Assembly: GCA_903813345.2 (NCBI GenBank)
Contig: CAIIXF020000010.1
Coordinates: 21,463,181-21,527,180 of the forward strand
Length of the DNA: 64,000 nucleotides
Origin: Owenia fusiformis
Lineage: Eukaryota; Annelida; Polychaeta; Sabellida; Oweniidae
Direction of reading: 5' to 3'
Position numbers and translations under genes: made by a program. This document shows positions 26,067 through 40,365 of this stretch, piece after piece (the stretch's first letter is position 1; each line of letters opens with the position of its first letter). Below the pieces are notes generated by a model. The model had not been told where the DNA came from, made no database searches, and worked only from the letters and a program-made list of their open reading frames with translations.

Positions 26067-29000
26067 TATTCGTGAGATAGTGTAGTTTGCTGATGGTGAC
26101 CAAACAATCCACTAGCCCTCCGGCTGTAAATGTGAGCGACCCTAACTATTGATTCTAAGGGTAGAAGTAACATGTATTGTAACATTATTATGTGAATCTA
26201 CATAGTAGATCACGTTAACCTAACCATCCGTATATCAGTCTTGCTACTGTACCTTATCACTGTGTACGCAAACGCCAAGGAATAATATCCGAAAACTACC
26301 CCAACATATTCCATTAGCCGACACGCCAGCTAATGACAGTTATTGTTATCTATACGGCGATAAAACGACAAGTTTAATGGTGAATGTCAGATCTCATTTA
26401 TATTTGGAGGGGGTTATCTACTTTCTCACTATATAACTCACTTCCTGTAGACAGCGAAAAACACCCTGGTGTCCCATTTATAAGTCTATCATAGAACAAT
26501 TTTGATTTGATTTTTCCCTGTCACACAAACAACCAGCTACATTTGGAAAGGGGAAGCGATGGTCCGTGTATAATATTTTTAAAACTCAAATACCGGATTT
26601 ATTTCATATAAAACGATAAACATCAACATTAAATGAAGATGGATCGAAAATTCTGAGGCAGGGGCAAATAGCATCTCGACTGTACACATACACCCTCCAA
26701 AATTGATTCCCGATAGTTCCCTTGTTGCTACTTGTGTCGATACCTCACTCCCTATATAAACTAAACAGTTTTTTGCTGCTAAATTTGCATCCAACATTCT
26801 TAATGATTGTTCTCCTTCCAGTCATTATGGGTAAAATCGACCATTCTGGGAAAGAAAACATGAAAGATGAATGCATTGTGGCACCCTCGTGACAAACAAC
26901 AAGAACACAAATTGATTGCATTCCTATGAATTATTATAAGTATTTGATAAATTACCCCACAGTAGATGGGTAACATACACAAAGATATAAGTACCCAGGT
27001 GAATTAGATATCAAGTTCTTGACGTCAGAGTATTTTATTGCAGCCAAGAGACAAGAGTCGAAATGAAGTACCTAAATGTTGCAATATGATATGTATGGGA
27101 TGGACATGCTAAAAGTATATACATCACATATTATATCTATGTACACCGTTTTTATGAAATGTCTTTGGTATGGACACAAAAAGACATACAGGCCCATGGT
27201 ACTGTCTCAAATGATTTTAAATACACCAATAATCACTATTTAGACTTACATGTACATTGTAATTGTGTAATTATGTGTAATTGCTTTGGTACAGTATGCG
27301 TACTCAATTGCACTACCGAATCGTTTTAACAAACAAAAGAAATGAATATATAAAAATCTAATATATACCTCGCCTTCATTTTATGTTATCCAATACGCAC
27401 CGGGGAATTCTAAGGCTACATCTGGGTATATCTTATCGCTGTTCTTTACTGGGGCGTTTTATGGATTTATGTTTATCTTACAAATTGGTGTAATCGCTTT
27501 TCTGGGATCTACCGATATACATGTTACCCTATACCTGTATTTAGATGGTAGAACTGTAAATTCTAGTAGTGTTCACTGATTTGATATCTCGGCATATCGA
27601 TATAGAGAGGTCGATCGGTTAAAATAAACCCTATGCACGTCACTCCCCCTCTCTCTCTCTTTTGTTGTTAAATACTTAAAAGAAATATACGTTTATGTTC
27701 AACACAAAATCTGAACATAATCTTGGAGATAATCTTCTTCCTCGTCATGGGATGTCTGTGCATTCGTGTTTAAAGATGACCAAACCAAGATCTGATCTGA
27801 TTCTTTTCGCTCTTGTGATCTCTTGCCAACCATGCAAAGGCCGATTGCTCCTTGCTGTTGAAAGGGCGAGAGCTGTTAAAATCTTTAACGATAAACCTGA
27901 ATCCACATCTCCAAGGATGACATCTCAAGCACCATAATGTTTGTGTTAAAGTTTGACTATATTATATTTAAAAAACAAGATTCTTCGGGGAAATGTCAAA
28001 CAAACAAAATTCATGTCGAATCGTATTCATATTGAATCGTATTCAATCATTTTCAAGTAACTCTCTCTGTGATAATTAGCTGGTTTCTCATCGGGGTTGA
28101 ATATGGGATTTATCCTCATACAATGTAAATATCGATATGTGTTGGATACGCTCACTTTTAATCAGTAATATTATGTATGTCACTGTCTCTTGGAACAAAA
28201 ACCATATATCAAATTAATCTCTCTTGGTGAATAACCTACAATAAGACGATATTGTAATCAACAAGAATTTACTATCCTTGCTATTCACTCTTGTCTTCAT
28301 AGACCTAATAGATAAACGTATATGACTCCATGATGAGATATTCTTTACAATGATCAGTGACTCACTCAATTTCAAGAACTCTTCAATCTTATTGAGCTTT
28401 AGAATTCATTTAGATCCAAAAGATGAGTCTGCCAAGGGATTTATTGAAAGACGGGCGTTATATAAGCTCGGGGTGGGAACGTCTTATCTTGTTGAAGTGT
28501 CCGGGTATTGACATTTTACCAAGAAACATCAAGAATATCCACATTAATTTATTTTACTGAAATATATCTGCTCAATCTCAGACACAATATGCCACCCAAT
28601 TCAATGTAATGGCCTGTATGTTTGTTGGAAGCCTGTTCTGATCCATTGCGAAGAGTTTATGAAATCAACATTATAGAGAAGACACTGATCTCAATTGAGC
28701 GACACAACTTAATTGAATTATATTCTTTATTTGTATTTTCCATTTTTCAATGGAAATACGAAATATCTACATGTATGTCCATATGATTGCAAAGTACCAA
28801 AACAGATTGCCAAACACAATTAAGTCAATCTGAAACGCCAATAATCACGAATGGATTACCAAAAGCAGGTCAAATATATAAGAATTGAATCAAAATTAAA
28901 TACAATGCCATGGTTAGTTAAACTAAACCTAACTAGGGGTCAAATGGTGTATTGATCTAACCGGAATGTCATTTAGTGATTACTTGATGGAGATTTCCTA

Positions 29001-29329
29001 AAGGAAGAAAGGGGATGTTCTTCATAAACGACCATATTGTGAACACACTGAGGCCATATTGAGAACATGGTGGATGAAATGAAGCGAGAATTGAGCATAG
29101 GACGTCAAATGTGGCGTTTAAGTGCAAATAGCCTCCCATGTTGTCATTGAACGTCGAGACGTTACTAGAACTCCAGTTTATATCTAAAATCAGGGATCCA
29201 TCCAGCCCGACTAAACACAAACTACCTGTGGCCCGAGAGTGCATGTAGTATTTCTATGTCAGTCGTCTAGTCTTTTTCATCCTACATGTATATATAATGT
29301 ATAGGCTAGTATGAGTAGGCTAGGGGGGC

Positions 29330-29600
29330 AAACTTCTGGTCTGAGAAAACAACTTCCGCTAAAATTTTGGGCCCCTAAAACCAAAAAGTGGGCCCAAATT
29401 TTGATAATTTGAGGCCCATTTTCTTCAAAATTTGGCCTAAAGTTAGCAAATGAGGCCTTAGAAGGCCCATTTATGACAAAAAGGCCCTTTTTGGGGGGCT
29501 TTAAAGCCTTTTTTGGCTCAAAATGTTTTGTAGGCCCAATTTGTTTTTTTTCTGGGCCCACCCAAGGTCCCTGCCCCCCCCAGATCCGCCAGTGACATAT
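29330..29600. repeat. GGCCC-rich low-complexity segment
   Basis: GGCCCA(T/A)TTTT-like phrases recur irregularly every 20-40 bp, and the segment ends in a C-run followed by CAGATCCGCCAGTGAC. The 94-codon open frame on the minus strand here consists of these repeats and is Lys/Pro/Gly-rich, so I do not call it a gene. The end resembles the edge of an interspersed repeat. Confidence 0.5.
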
Positions 29601-30814
29601 GCAAATAACTCAGTACACTAGGACACTTTAAAAACTCAGCACACTACCGACGTTAATTATACCATTTCGATAAATCTCTAAAATTGCATTAATACACCGA
29701 TCATTGGACGCGTTTTAAGTGGTTTTCTACTTACTGATGTGTGCCTGTCACACTCTAGATCCTTTCAAGACACTCTCTGGGATTTCAGTGGAATATATAT
29801 ATGTAATATTTATTGGAGCACTGGTTGGTGAAAGGGCTAAAGCTCAAGACTAAATTATTTAGATGAAAAATAAGGATCTCGTGCTAAATCCTTTTCACAC
29901 ATGTTGGAACAGAGAGTAAAACAATTCAACTGGTAAGATTTTGTGCGATCTTCCGGTCTGAAGACTGACACATGGACAAAAAAAGAAAATCAAGCCCTAG
30001 TATTTCAGATAACACATGGCCATGCATGCCCAGCTATGGATGAAGGTTATATTATACGGAAGCTTATACTAAACCTTTTAATGTATCCCTTTTATGTGGA
30101 AGATGTGCCGAGTTTAATTGTATGCTCAATGACATGACAGAACATGGGGCGAGTGTTTAGGCAAGCACACGATTTTTCATGTATGCCTTTATTTTCAACT
30201 GTATCATTTCGACAAAAGCAAACTTGTTTAAAGATTGCTATTTAATGCAATATTCCCTGAGACCCATCGCAAATGTAAATCAGTCCTTGCTTGAATTTAC
30301 ATGTACATTAGAATGAATTTGCTTCAAGCTCGGAAATTGTCCTGTAAATAAGTCCAATTTGTTTTCCATTCTGGTAAATCTCGGCTGAATAGAGCGATGT
30401 GTGAAAATTGAATCGATAGCTTTGATTGAAATGCTAGAATACTCCCTGGTGTGTTTTTACATAATATTTGCAACATATGCCACATTCTTTTGGAATGGAA
30501 CATTTGATTCTGGAAAGGGGAGTTAATAGTTTACCGGTCTTGACTCTGACGCTCGGGGCGGCGGGTCTCTGGCCCCTATTCCCCAAAGTGGGACATGGAT
30601 TTGATTGATGCAAAATCCTTAACAAGCTTATAACAAATACATTGTTTAGTGATCAAGCCCAGGGTACTATATTATTTAAAGATAAGTTCCCGAATAGAAT
30701 CTTTATTTGATTAACTCATTTTATCTTTTACCCAATCCATGTACCGAGCCTATCAGGATATACATTGAAATACCGTTGCACTGTACATCGCAAGGGGGTT
30801 TTATTTGTCCACTT

Positions 30815-31166
30815 ACATTCATCACTGGTGATCCACTCGACTACGCTGGTTTACAAAATGTCAGATCGTCGATGGTACGATTTTTCTTTTTTCCTTATTA
30901 CTTCACGCGTTGTAGGCAGAATCCCTTCGACATTTTTTCACACAAACGTGTATCGTATCATGTGTTTTAGAGAATGCACAATGACATGTTTGCGAAAGAA
31001 AATAGCTCAGAAGACAACAGAATCGTCGATTTAATTCCTTACTTAAGTTACAGAAACGGTATAGGTTAAAAGTTCAGATCTTAACTGTTTTTCGTTCCGA
31101 CATTTTGTTACCGAAACGAACCGTTTCGGTAACCAGCGTAATCGAGTGGATCACCAGTGATTCATA
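30815..31166. repeat. Inverted repeat, about 60-70-bp arms, with a nested palindrome
   Basis: The left arm (30815-30874) contains ATCACTGGTGATCCACTCGA then CTACGCTGGTTTAC. The right arm (about 31094-31166) carries the inverted copy with few mismatches. Inside the right arm is a perfect 12-bp palindrome, GTTACCGAAACG and its complement, at 31107-31133. The left arm lacks this palindrome, so it was either inserted or deleted in one arm. It may be a decayed foldback element. Confidence 0.7.
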
Positions 31167-32651
31167 AGATTTAACCCCGTTTTTTACATTCATACTCTTT
31201 GGGCCTGTCGAAAGATAAGGCGCGTGTGGGATTACAGTTAGATTTTTTCTTGTACATCTCAATTTCAAATCTGCAATCACAAAATGTTATATACCAGGTT
31301 AATAAAAGGAAAGGAAAAATAATGAAACCCCTTATTTTGCCATAAGGATAACGATTAACTTTGACAGTTGATGATTTTTCATTTCTTGAATATAATTTAT
31401 ATCTCATATTTATAAGTTCATAAAAACTAATAAAGGACCAATATCCTAGATGCGAGTAGAAATAATCTTGATTTACAGCATTACAAATTCAAAATTCAGT
31501 CAAGCTCATGTCATATTTGGAATCTACATGTTAAATTACATCTAGAAATGTGGTTTTGAAAAGAGTTTATCAACTTTGAAAATTTAATTTTCTTTGAAAA
31601 TGTGACTTCTAGGTCGGGGAGATTCCCCATAGACCCCATGTTGTAAAACCACAAAAAGTGAAATATCTTTTCTTGTTGGGCAGATAATATTTTCTTTTAC
31701 TGGACACATTTTAATTTGTATAACTATCACATACATAAGGGTAATATGAAAAGTGAACCACTAAAACTGATGAATATTTAAGTTTAACGGAATTTTGTAA
31801 TACCCTGCCATGTTATTTCCCCCGAATCAGCCACCTGGTGGCGAAACTGGTAACTACCTACTCGCATCTGAGTAATTCAATTCCATTCGACATCAAATTG
31901 CCTATTATGTATAACTTCATGTCGAGCATTTTATTAAACTCTCCACTGTGTCTCGAGAGCATTGCGACCTAATGGGACAAATCGCCAATCCCAAAAGTTT
32001 ATAGATTTTGCTTTGGTGCTATCATCACTTACCAAGTTATTTATATAATGTTAGCTTAATCGAGCTACTTTACCGAGTCAATGTACTGCTCATTTAAAGC
32101 TTTGAGGCTTTGGCACAGTAAACAATAGTCCTATAACCTTAAGAACAAACGACCCAAATTAGAACCAGATTCAAACATATCAACTGCTAATTAATCCATA
32201 GAACTGTTGGATTAAATATTTATATTTTGAGAACACGTCCCTCTAAATAACGTCTACCGTTTTACATACGGTACTCTATTGTTATTGTTCAATGAATCCT
32301 CCTTCTATGTATGACGAATTCAAGGTAGTGTTTCACTGACAAGAGAATATCGTTGCATAATCGATTGTAGTTATGTTGGTAAATATTTGCTCTGGTGTAG
32401 TGCTTGTCTTTTTATAGCTTATGACGTACCATATAGTGAATTTCAAAAGTCAATTCGTTATTTCACAGTGACGTGCAAGTTGCAATAGTTTGGAAGCAAA
32501 TATGCCAATCTAATGACAACTCAGCAGAAAGTCTTCCGTCAATTTTACTTTGTAATAATGTACGCATGAAGTGAAATTTATGATGTGCTTGGTACTCTCG
32601 GGATTTGTGTGATTTCTGCACGACGTCATTTTTATAGTCATTAATGTACCG

Positions 32652-32747
32652 ACGTTTGGACCAGTTCTCTTGACTTCATTTACACGTTTGGACCAGTTTT
32701 CTTGACTTCATTTACACGTTTGGACCAGTTTTCTTGACTTCATTTAC
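32652..32747 (+). repeat. Tandem triplication of a 32-bp unit
   Basis: Three consecutive copies of ACGTTTGGACCAGTT(T/C)TCTT followed by GACTTCATTTAC. Only one base differs, in the first copy. Near-identity means a recent expansion. The array lies in intron 1. Confidence 0.9.
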
Positions 32748-34094
32748 TGCCTAAATATAATTCTTTGATGTAGCAAATACCCAATATAGCAGAACAAATA
32801 CAAAAAAGAAAATCGCTATGATATCCCCTTATATAGTTGACATTCAATTTGACATCGAACACTCATAAAATACCATAAATGATGCATTTACGATTATTAA
32901 GATCGTATATGAAGTCAGATGGCGACCAACCAGTTCGTTTCATGATATCCCACGATTGGACCCAATTCGTGATAATCCAACATTCAGTCAGAAATGCCAT
33001 TCATGAATTAAAAATCAAAGCAATTGATTTATTTCAATTTGGCGCAATGTGTAGACGAGGAAATCTGGCACCACACGCACCTACTACATTGATCTACACA
33101 ACTCTTGTCGATTCTCTTATCTCGCAATGATGTACAATATGCTAGTCAATACCAACCATGAATTTGATTATGAACTGTCTACCATGGTACCTACCACGAA
33201 TTTGATTTTGATCATAAAACAGTAAACGGTACGGTGCCACTGAACGAATTTGATTACGACCTTAGTATATACGACACATACCACTTTGATTATGACCTAA
33301 ATAAGGTGCTTACCATGAATATGGTTATAACAGTATCTGATTATACCCTCATTTTATAATAGTAGCCCGGACAGCCACATGGGAATAATACTTTATCTCC
33401 TCTGGCTATCCGTACTCAAAAACAATCTATGGCTAATTTTGAAGCAAATTCCAATTAAAAAATTACACTTTTTATAAAATTTCGAAGTAAATTACACAAA
33501 CTGTTCCTTGTCAAATCTGTTCATTTATAATTGCCGCAATGTCTACTGTACAGTATACATACACTGTAAAATGGGGATATACCTTTGTAGAGTCACTTTC
33601 AGATGGCATTCCATCCGATTGAATTTGATGTTAAAAGCGTAATTTCATTAAATGAATATGTTTCGACATTTAGATCTTTAACAAGTGCTTGTTTAACCTC
33701 CTTAAAGCCCCTTGGGCCAAATATATAATGCTCATACTCATTCTTAGGGTCTCAAGGGGCTCCTAGAATGACATAAACCTTAAGGATCACGGACTATTGC
33801 ACAGTCAGTATGTGCATCCTAAATGCTGCTCTCATTACAATCTCTCGGTGGACGAGAATCAATAGTGCATGATACCCAAAAATGACACCCTTTTTTATTC
33901 CCTCATTACATACTTGCCACCTGTCTGATGATGCCCTTAACGCATACCTACCACCCAATTGAGTATGCCCCTAGTACATACCTATCAATAATATCCCATA
34001 CTTTAATTTCCAAGATCTTGCTTACTTTTCTTAAACTGGTTCTATGGGAGAATGCAAATAAAGGATCGCATTACATTTAAAATAATTCGAGGTG

Positions 34095-34599
34095 ATCTAT
34101 CAGTTTCAAAGTGAAATGGTCTCACTTTGGTCTAACTGTCAAATTGACATGGTCTCTCTTTGGTCTAACTGCCAAAGTGGCGTGGTCTCAATGTGGTCTA
34201 ACTGCCAAAGTGACATGGTCACTCTGTGGTCTAACTGTCAAAGTGACATGGTCTCTCTGTGGTCTTACTGTCAAAGTGACATGGTCTCTCCTTGGTCTAA
34301 CTGTCAAAGTGACATGGTCTCTCTGTGGTCTTACTGTCAAAGTGACATGGTCTCTCTTTGGTCTAACTGTCAAAGTGACATGGTCTCTCTGTGATCTAAC
34401 TGTCAAAGTGACATGATCTCTCTTTGGTCTAACTGCCAAATTGACATGGTCTCAATGTGGTCTAACTGTCAAAGTGACATAGTCTCTCTTTGGTCTAACT
34501 GTTGAAGTGACATGGTCTCAATGTGGTCTAACTGTCAAAGTGACATGGTCTCAATGTGGTCTAACTGTCAAAGTGACATGGTCTCTCTGTGGTCTAATT
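34095..34599. repeat. Minisatellite, 33-bp unit, about 15 copies
   Basis: The unit is GGTCTAACTGTCAAAGTGAC followed by ATGGTCTCTCTGT, repeated head to tail with variants (TTT or CAATGT in place of CTGT). The period is 33 bp, so all frames stay open on both strands for about 100 codons. The resulting peptides are simple 11-residue repeats and are artefacts of the period. Intron 1. Confidence 0.95.
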
Positions 34600-34864
34600 T
34601 TAAGAGTCTGCATCTTTTAGATTTAGATCTGTCCAAGTATTTTAGTTGATAAATTCTTGATTTATGGTTGAATGGAGAAATAAATGTAAAGATCTCCGGA
34701 GAATTAAACCTTGTCTCTTTAATTTATTTGACGTTTACGTTACCCAATAACATCTCAACAATTAGAATATATATCTATAAGCACTTGGGACAAATATAAG
34801 AGGCCGTTTACCGATCGTCATGTAGGCTAAAACTCTCTACCAACTATAGCTCGGGGATTTTTCT

Positions 34865-35035
34865 CAAATCCAATTGCAACAATATTGAAGTATATTGCAA
34901 CAATGACAAAGCCCATTGCTACAATAAAAACCCCAAAACTTGCAACAATAAAAACTCACATTGCAAGAATTACAAATACCATTGCAACAATAACAAACCA
35001 AATTGCAAATATACCAAAGCCTATTGCAATAATAT
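34865..35035. repeat. Degenerate tandem repeat with ATTGCAACAAT core
   Basis: ATTGCAACAAT or close variants (ATTGCTACAAT, CTTGCAACAAT, ATTGCAAGAAT, ATTGCAATAAT) recur about every 20-27 bp some seven to eight times, with ACAAA-type spacers. The open frames here are repeat artefacts. Confidence 0.75.
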
Positions 35036-38000
35036 GCTGGGAAAAGGGAAGAATGAGAATCATTCATTTTGAAAAAGGGTCAACATGATACCATTATTCA
35101 GCTAAGAATTGCTTCCGCCTTTTCTTAAACAACTTGGCATCTTCGTTGTTACGCGATGAATAATGTGATATCGGGGTGTTAAACTAGAACCTAGAATCAA
35201 TGGGGTTTCACATAGACACCCATTCAAAAGGTTTCCATTGGTTTGCGCTAGTTTCGATTAATCAACGTTAATTGTACGCACCTCTTATTTCAATCGGGAT
35301 TGTCAACCGCACGATCATCATTGTCATCAAAGGAGAGTTAAATTATTTTTTCAGAGGTTGCGTACATGTACATATTATGTCATCTTTCTTTTTGTCACGG
35401 GAGAATAAAAAATCTTGTTAGCTGATTTTAATCAATATAAATGACAGCACATTTTCGCAGTTTCTCAATTTTGGTAAAATGTATACTGTAGTTGACGTCA
35501 AAATGGGCCTATTAAAGAATAGGCCCTTCGTACCTACTAATCAATGGATTACACAATTGAGTTGATGATCTGTAGATATACGATGATACAGCTGTGTTTT
35601 TCAGTTTCTTAAATACAACTTTTCAGTTTTGGCACTGAAATTCATTCGAAATCCACTTCAAATGTCATTACCTATTACAAAACAAAATTCCGTTTTTGTT
35701 CTAATACAGACTTAAATTGTGATGGGGTTTCCTTGTATGAGTTAACTCTTCTGATCCCTGTTTCACTTGGCTATAATTGAATGAATTGTCTAATACCATC
35801 ACTCCCAACAATGACATTAGACGTCTGTATTCACTCCTCTTGATAGGGTTTGAACCCAATTTCCCCATTTTAGCTTAATTCTTAAAATTCTTATATCTAA
35901 AATGAAAGAATGAATATCTTATCAATTGATTTCAACGAATCTATCCTTAGCCTTCCTATTTGTAAAAATATACATATGAATGGTTATTTTCGACTCGTCG
36001 TTGAAATCAAAAGGAAATGAGAACATACTCGCAAGTGAATGCGAATGTCGATCTAAAAACGGAGGAAAACTAGGATTTTGAATGAAACTGCCACATTGAT
36101 AAATAACTCGACTAGTCTGTGGTCCATTTGCAAACGGATTATATTAATCCTTCGTTTAGTAAATGAGTTGATAGAAGAGCACTCTAATATCAAATGTCTT
36201 AGAAAAGCTCATTTTACATTCGTCTTGTGTCCATCAACTGATTTGAGAGCATTAATGAGTTCTTTTTTTGGGCTTTAAAGACACGTGGGTGATACATCAT
36301 TTGGGGAAGTGATGTACTCTCTAAGTCTGTCTGATTGACCTGTCAATGTGGTAGAATTTAGAGACACTTTCATCTGGTTGGAATAAAAGAAATAGTCCGT
36401 TATTGTGAACATTGAATCTCAAGTCAATTGGATTGAGTGAACTTCTTGAGGGGGGATTCTGGCTATACATGGTCATAGAGAACGCAGCATGCTCATCATG
36501 AAGACAATCATCTGGCAGCTATTTTATGTGAAATTTATAAATATGTTTTTGACATTTGTCTTGTGATCTGTTCTTATCATCCTCTCATTCGGTCCATGAC
36601 AATACAAATTAGATATTGGTCAATACATTAACAATTTTCCACACGTTATTTTAGTTTTTTTTATCGTCAGCCATTACGTCCAAGAGTGGCTAACGCTTCT
36701 CCTTGAATCTTAGTTGATATCATTTTTATGAAAACAATTTGGTAATCTTACATTTTATTTGTAAATACGTGACATTACGACGTTATAAATCGTCTTTTAT
36801 AGCGTAATTGGAATATTGATACACTGAAACATGAGTTTACTGGTATCTCATCCAAAACAACTGAGATATTTGGAATATGCAGCGTGAGTTAATATTGCAA
36901 CAGAGTATTTATTACAAATCAAACATTTTTGAAGTATGATAACTAAGTATAAAACAAGGCAAAGCTTTATTTGTTTTATTCATTATAATATCCTTTGACG
37001 TGTTATTTGGAATTTTTCGGTCGATTCTTGGAGCGTTTACGGTGTCAGGTCTATTCAATAATTTTCATTGTCTTAAGGATGTATTTTTATTTATTCATGT
37101 CTCACGCACTAAAACAGATACTGTATACATAATATGACATTAAAACAATACATAGAAATTAAAATATTAATCATTTGGTCAAAAGTAATGGCCAAATTGA
37201 TCAACGTGTAACATAAATGACCGCCCGATCATTCAACACTAACGATTTAAGCCCAGGTACTACTGTCCCCTCACTTGTTTTTACAGGGACTTAAACTGCA
37301 CAGTCTCTTATACAAACCAGAAAAACTATGAAGATTTTGTCAAGCTTGTTACTGACCTGCCTTATTTACAAAAATACACATCTGTATGAACTCTTGATTT
37401 AGATAGACGACTATGCTACTACTATGCGTATCTTCATCACTTGGGGTCAACTGGAAACGAGTTTTTCCTCGTTTCAGCATGACGGCAATTCCGTGAAAAA
37501 AACGAGAAAACAAAAAAATCTGCTACTAAAATTATGACCATGCTGAAAATACGACAAACTGTTTTCATTTCAAGCTGATCCCAATTGTTTCTACACAATC
37601 GCTATGCTACCAAGGAGATAACTAATCCCAAGAGTACCATAATCATACACGTTCACGTATATAGTTCGTTTAGCGAGACCCTCCTATAACAACGAAGAAC
37701 AATGCATGCATGTGCTGTATCCTGTACCATGATCTTCATCATCAAACCTGTTACGCAAATTATGTAAAAATATTCTTTCAACATAACACAAATTTTGTTA
37801 CTTTACTGTATCAATAATATCAGAGCAATCGACAATTTACTGTTTATTTTGCCATGGTATCAAAACTGCTTGTGGGTCTAGGAAAATACTTAACATATAG
37901 ACGATTCACAGAACCAAGACCCCCAAGGGAATCCCTGGTTAACACCACCGTTCCAGGCGCGTGGACATGATATAAAAATACTGCCAAGTGCGCCATGCTT

Positions 38001-39857
38001 TGGTGAACACGTATATAGGCGGGATGAGATAACACTGATTAACTACCCATTTCGGAACATAGTAAAAGGTATAATATATCACATTTCGAACACGTAAATC
38101 AGTTGTTTCAACAACCGACAGATTACTTGACGTAAGTAGTCTTTACACTCCAAAATAAATTTTCGAGAAAAACGAGACGTTTTTGAAATTGGAATGGATC
38201 GGAATTCAAGGTTTTTAACAGAAATATCCAATTTACGACTTAAAATCAGATAAGGTATGAAATAAGAACTTTGCACAATTGGCGTGCCATTGGCTATACC
38301 AAAATATTTTGCATTTTTAGCATTCTTTGTTATTTATTCGGCAAAACAGTTTTAATTAAAGTGTTAGAAGGTTTACAGATAGCGCATTCACTGTTAATGA
38401 AGTTTCATGTTGATTTAGTCTCGTTCCCAAGAACAACCATATACACTATTGGTTACACTGTACAGGTGAATCATGAGGAAGAAAACATAAGTGCCACACA
38501 TGGTCAATGGATATGATTTGTTTTTAAGGGAGCTATAAATCGAGAACCCCATCGTTTGTGTTGTCAAAACAGTGGTTCTTGTTTATGTTTTCACTGTCCT
38601 TGTTTTCATTCCACAGGTTTTAAAACATCGATAATGAGATGTGAGCGATTCCTTGGCCTTAACATCAGGTGCAATGTTTGAGTCTAATTAAGCGCATCTT
38701 TAAGAGGTTTGACATGTATGCCAATGGATAATTAGTTTGCCACCAATCTTTGTTGTGATATAATGAATAGATTTTCTGTGCAATGGAAAAATAGCTCTTT
38801 CATTATCTACATGAATAGATCATTTACTCTCAAAAGAGTTCTTAAAAGTTTGGAAACCCTTGCAATTGGACTAATGTATTGAATTGCAACTCATTGTATC
38901 TTACCGTATCGTATCAAATTGAATATCAATGTATGTGTATCACGTATTTGTGTATGAGTGTCGTATTAAAGCTAACAAACGCTTCTAAAAATACCCTCCC
39001 AGCACATGAGTCTACTCGTTGAGCCTCGAACATCTGAGTTGAGAAAATGAGGATTTCAGCAAGGATGTATCGACTTTACACGGGGAGTTGATCGAGTCTC
39101 AACAAATAGATTCACGTCCGATAGTCATTGCTAAAAACCATTCACAATAGTAAGACTAGGGTTCCTTAAACAGGACATTTGGCCTTTTTGGAACTTTTTG
39201 GCTCTATATATCCTATTTTATTTCAAATGACGATGTTTGGTAGTAAAATAACAACTTCTCCCAAAATTGCCGCCATTTTAAACTAATATACAGAAAAAAT
39301 GGACTGCCTCTAACATTGACTGCCTGATACAGTCCAATGAGGATGACCTCTTTTACAAGTAACATAAGGAAAACACCAGTGATACTATGTCTTCAAATAG
39401 GTACAGGGTTGATACTCGATCAATGACACAAAAACTTGTTTAAAGTAGATCTTTTTTCTTGATCTCTCAGTTCTCGATTTGCAACTAAACGAGTAGCACA
39501 TACTTGCCACAACATACAGCTAGAAGAGCTCTTCAAACTTTCGCCGTGCTTGTAATGAGGCTTTCGGGTACAAGTAGGGTCAAACGATTTGCTATAACAT
39601 TTTCCAAGACCACTCGAATGGTATGATAACATTCAATTAGAAGTACATAGATTTATCAACAACATCAATTGCATACTCTTAAGCTGTCATCAGGGGCAAC
39701 AACTTGCCATTTCTTGTTATTTAGCACATGTAAAGGCATGAAATGTAAACACTATTTTTTGAATCATGCACCATCATGAAGTCAGTGTTCCAAATATTTG
39801 ATTTATTGGAGCAACAAAGGATATAATTTGTTGATAGTTACTTTCTTTACAATTTAC

Positions 39858-39885
39858 CTGAGACTAAATTTTATGTTAGTCTCAG
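39858..39885. repeat. Short hairpin, second copy of the CTGAGACTAA type
   Basis: CTGAGACTAA pairs with TTAGTCTCAG across an 8-base loop. The arms are the same as in the hairpin at 14616-14646. Confidence 0.65.
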
Positions 39886-40365
39886 AATTTACTCACAGTT
39901 GCATTCTGCGTCATGCCTAATTTTGATAGTTCTGATTTAATTTGATTTTACTTTGAATTTGACGGTAATATGAAAGCAGTTTGAAGACGTGGACGTCCGT
40001 CGCTTCGATTATAACTAATTTTGACCTTTCTGAATCTTATTTCCATACATTTGATTAGATTTTACATTTTCTCTTTAGATAATAATTAAGATTGTAAAAG
40101 CAAAAACCTACCATGTCTTTTTACACACATTTTACACACTCTATTTTTGCTACCCTTTGACCTTTGTAAATGATTCTCAAAATAGTTTATATCTGCTTTA
40201 ACTCATCTTCCAACATCACAAAAAAAAGTTGATGTCTACTTGAATTCCAAAGAGAATGAAAAATGCGAATGATATAAGATAATTCTCCTTACGAAGTGTC
40301 TTCTGCTTGCAAAAAACAAATGAAAAATGTGTATGTGTAAATGAATTGGCACTTATGTACTTTTT

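Noticed and set aside
29277-29561. Lys/Pro-rich 94-codon open frame on the minus strand
   Set aside because: It is made of GGCCC-rich low-complexity repeats and ends in a C-run typical of a repeat boundary.
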